Assembly: GCA_965214635.1 (NCBI GenBank)
Contig: OZ243964.1
Location: 992,001 to 1,056,000, forward strand
DNA length: 64,000 nt
Origin: Bin90 sp965214635
GTDB lineage: Bacteria > Chloroflexota > Dehalococcoidia > Lucifugimonadales > JADFKI01
Direction of reading: 5' to 3'
Shown: positions 62,403 through 64,000 of the stretch, piece by piece
Layout: each line of letters starts with the position of its first letter
Numbering within the stretch: the first letter of the stretch is position 1
The notes under the pieces: generated by a model
What the model saw: only the letters and a program-made list of their open reading frames with translations
The model's database searches: none
Told to the model about the DNA's origin: nothing
Position numbers and translations under genes: made by a program

Positions 62403-63842
62403 TTAGCGACGGCGCAGGGCGAAGGTTGCGCTTGCTGCGGCTACGGCAATGCCGATTATGCCGAGCGCAATGCCGGTGATAGCAAGCGTGCGGGCTGCCG
62501 CAGCCGACGCATGAGCGTCTGCCGCGATGCCTTCGGACTGCTGTGCCGCACCCAACGCCCCACGCAATCCAGATTCCAGCTCACGCCCGCTTGCCACGCC
62601 CTCCGGGAACTGTATGGCGTCTGCAGGCTCTATGTCCGCAAATCGACCGGGCCCGGACTCGAAGGTCTCGTCCACAACGATGTCTTCTATGCTGCCCATG
62701 AAGCGGAATCTATACTGGCCGGCGCTTGTGGGGATGAAATCCGCCGTGTACACGCCGGGGCTGTCAGCGACGGAGCGCAAGTCCATCATGCGGCTTGCGG
62801 ATGTCGGTATGTGCGTAACCTCGACACGCAGCGTGGTTTCCAATCCCGCAACACCGACCGCTGCGCCGCCGTGGTCATGCGCCTCCGCTTCCATGCCTTG
62901 GGCGTGAACGCTAAGGGTAGCCTCAATCGGCTCGCCGTGATGGTGATATGGCTTGTGGTCGTTGCTGAACAGGGCAACCTCAATGGCGTGCATCCCAGGG
63001 TCCAGCGCCGGCAGCTTCAGCCATTCGGAGTACAAGCGGGCGTGGCTTTCGCCATCGATGCTGACTAGTGCGTAGCCCTCGCCGGGGGTGTGCGCGCCGC
63101 CGATGTTTTGGGGTGTGAAGGTGAACTGCGTCGGAACAACCTGCAGGTTATAGCCGCCATCCGGGTCGGGGTGTGCCACCGCATCGAGAGACATTTCGCC
63201 GTGAGTGTCCACACTGCCGTGAGCATGCCCGTGGTGCATGCTCATAGATTGCGGCACGGTTATGGTGGTTGTCGCCTCGACGGGTTCGCCGTGCATGAGC
63301 AGGTCGGCGTGCGAGTTGGCGTTCAGGGTAACGCGGATATGGTGCTCGCCCTGCGGCAGGTCTTTTATGTAGTAGTACGGCGCATAGATGCGATTGATTT
63401 TTTCGCCATTCAGGTAGATGTGAGCGTGTCCCTCGCCGGGGATGTGTTCGCCGTTGACATTATCGGGCGACCATCGCCAGCCTTCGGTGTCGATGCGGAC
63501 GGTTACACCGCCTTCGTCATCCGCTTCGGCGTGGATGTCCATACTGACGGGTGCGCCGGCTTCCATTGGGGCGTGGCTCATCGCTGCGCCGTGGTGGTCG
63601 TGGCCGCCATGGCTAGCGGCGGCTTCGTCTGTGGATTTGGTAACTTTCAGGTACACGCCGTTCAGCAGCCCCTCGTATGCGGGTTCGTGGAGGAAGCCCA
63701 CATCCAATGTGTACACACCGACATCGCGATGTTCGTGTGCGTATGCGGCGGTGGCGGTCAGTGCCAGCAGGCATACCGCAATCGCCACAGGGATGAGTTT
63801 CTTGTGCAAGAGCGTTCTCCTGTGATTTTCCAAGATGGGCAT
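62403..63842 (-). CDS. Secreted His-rich protein with C-terminal membrane anchor, probable copper-locus partner
   Basis: 479 residues: signal peptide (IPVAIAVCLLALTATAAYAHEH), then several beta-sandwich-like units, each with repeats of the form GEGHAHIYLNGEKINRIYAPYYYI / GEHHIRVTLNANSH, and His clusters (ASHGGHDHHGAAMSH, MSMHHGHAHG, HKPYHHHGEP) suited to metal binding. A C-terminal helix (LAITGIALGIIGIAVAAAS) and RRR anchor it outside the cell. 52 bp separate it from the CopC-CopD frame, same strand, so it is probably a periplasm-like copper-handling partner. No named family recognised. Confidence 0.72.
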   Translation of the reverse strand: MPILENHRRTLLHKKLIPVAIAVCLLALTATAAYAHEHRDVGVYTLDVGFLHEPAYEGLLNGVYLKVTKSTDEAAASHGGHDHHGAAMSHAPMEAGAPVSMDIHAEADDEGGVTVRIDTEGWRWSPDNVNGEHIPGEGHAHIYLNGEKINRIYAPYYYIKDLPQGEHHIRVTLNANSHADLLMHGEPVEATTTITVPQSMSMHHGHAHGSVDTHGEMSLDAVAHPDPDGGYNLQVVPTQFTFTPQNIGGAHTPGEGYALVSIDGESHARLYSEWLKLPALDPGMHAIEVALFSNDHKPYHHHGEPIEATLSVHAQGMEAEAHDHGGAAVGVAGLETTLRVEVTHIPTSASRMMDLRSVADSPGVYTADFIPTSAGQYRFRFMGSIEDIVVDETFESGPGRFADIEPADAIQFPEGVASGRELESGLRGALGAAQQSEGIAADAHASAAAARTLAITGIALGIIGIAVAAASATFALRRR

Positions 63843-63903
63843 TCCGTCCCGTTAGCCCCTGACTGTGCGGATAGGCGAAACGGATTCGTGCCCGAGTGTA
63901 CGG

Positions 63904-64000
63904 TTATCTCTCAGAAAGCTTGCTCCTGCGGCGCTCCCGGATGTACACGCGGACTGCGAGAGCGATTACGGCTATGAACACGACCAGCGCCAACAGCGTA
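63904..64000 (-). CDS. C-terminal end of a membrane protein, cut by the window edge
   Basis: The last 31 codons of a minus-strand gene: a hydrophobic helix (LLALVVFIAVIALAVRVYI) followed by a basic tail ending KLSER and TAA at 63906-63904. It lies 61 bp upstream of the His-rich protein and may belong to the same copper locus. Function not determinable. Confidence 0.6.
   Translation of the reverse strand, partial: TLLALVVFIAVIALAVRVYIRERRRSKLSER

Overview
The window looks like a chromosome segment of a free-living or host-associated bacterium of the Chloroflexota type (SAR202/Dehalococcoidia-like). This assignment rests on overall gene character only: plant-like LRR surface proteins with Pro/Thr linkers, inositol-lipid genes, several DUF5668/LiaF-like membrane proteins, and short-chain dehydrogenases next to CoA and TPP enzymes. 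No rRNA or other phylogenetic marker is present, so the phylum is an inference.

Left backbone (1-7.3 kb): a secreted four-module leucine-rich-repeat protein, then a minus-strand set ino1 - PimA-like glycosyltransferase - CDP-alcohol phosphatidyltransferase, which together look like synthesis of inositol phospholipid and its mannosylated derivatives.

Accessory island (about 7.3-33.8 kb): a dense defence region bounded by two same-orientation copies of one IS family (7307-7877 and 31890-32912). The two outer flanks of these copies match at 8 of 9 bases (7298-7306 and 32913-32921), as expected if the whole block entered as one composite element. Inside are a DUF499 ATPase with an N-terminal HEPN domain, a DUF1156 DNA methyltransferase and a GIY-YIG nuclease; a 1522-residue nuclease-STAND NTPase; remnants of a type III methylase and another broken gene; a SIR2 protein split by one in-frame amber codon; a type I restriction locus (hsdM, a small conserved protein, a ThsB-like TIR protein, hsdS) in which the rest of hsdS and nearly all of hsdR were deleted; and an E2-E1 ubiquitin-like conjugation gene (CBASS Cap2-like) with a frameshift. 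A second LRR gene, truncated by the right-hand IS copy, and an apparently intact IS1-family element with a 9-bp target duplication close the island. Many systems here are visibly decaying.

Right backbone (33.8-64 kb): a three-repeat protein of unknown function, tRNA-Lys(CTT), a CoxE-like VWA protein, an orphan DNA methyltransferase, a TPP enzyme, an enoyl-CoA hydratase, a cNMP-binding protein, a beta-hydroxyacid dehydrogenase, biotin ligase, two SDR proteins (one lacking catalytic residues), an MFS exporter, a sulfopyruvate decarboxylase-like pair, a DUF433/DUF5615 toxin-antitoxin-like pair, fabI, four LiaF/PspC-like membrane proteins, secG, yvcK, gatB, purN, purF and a copper/cytochrome membrane locus (CopC-CopD-cytochrome c fusion, a polytopic membrane protein and a His-rich secreted protein). 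The window ends inside another membrane-protein gene.

Limits: all calls come from reading motifs and context. Family names for the defence proteins are recognition from memory and were not searched. Promoters are consensus matches only.
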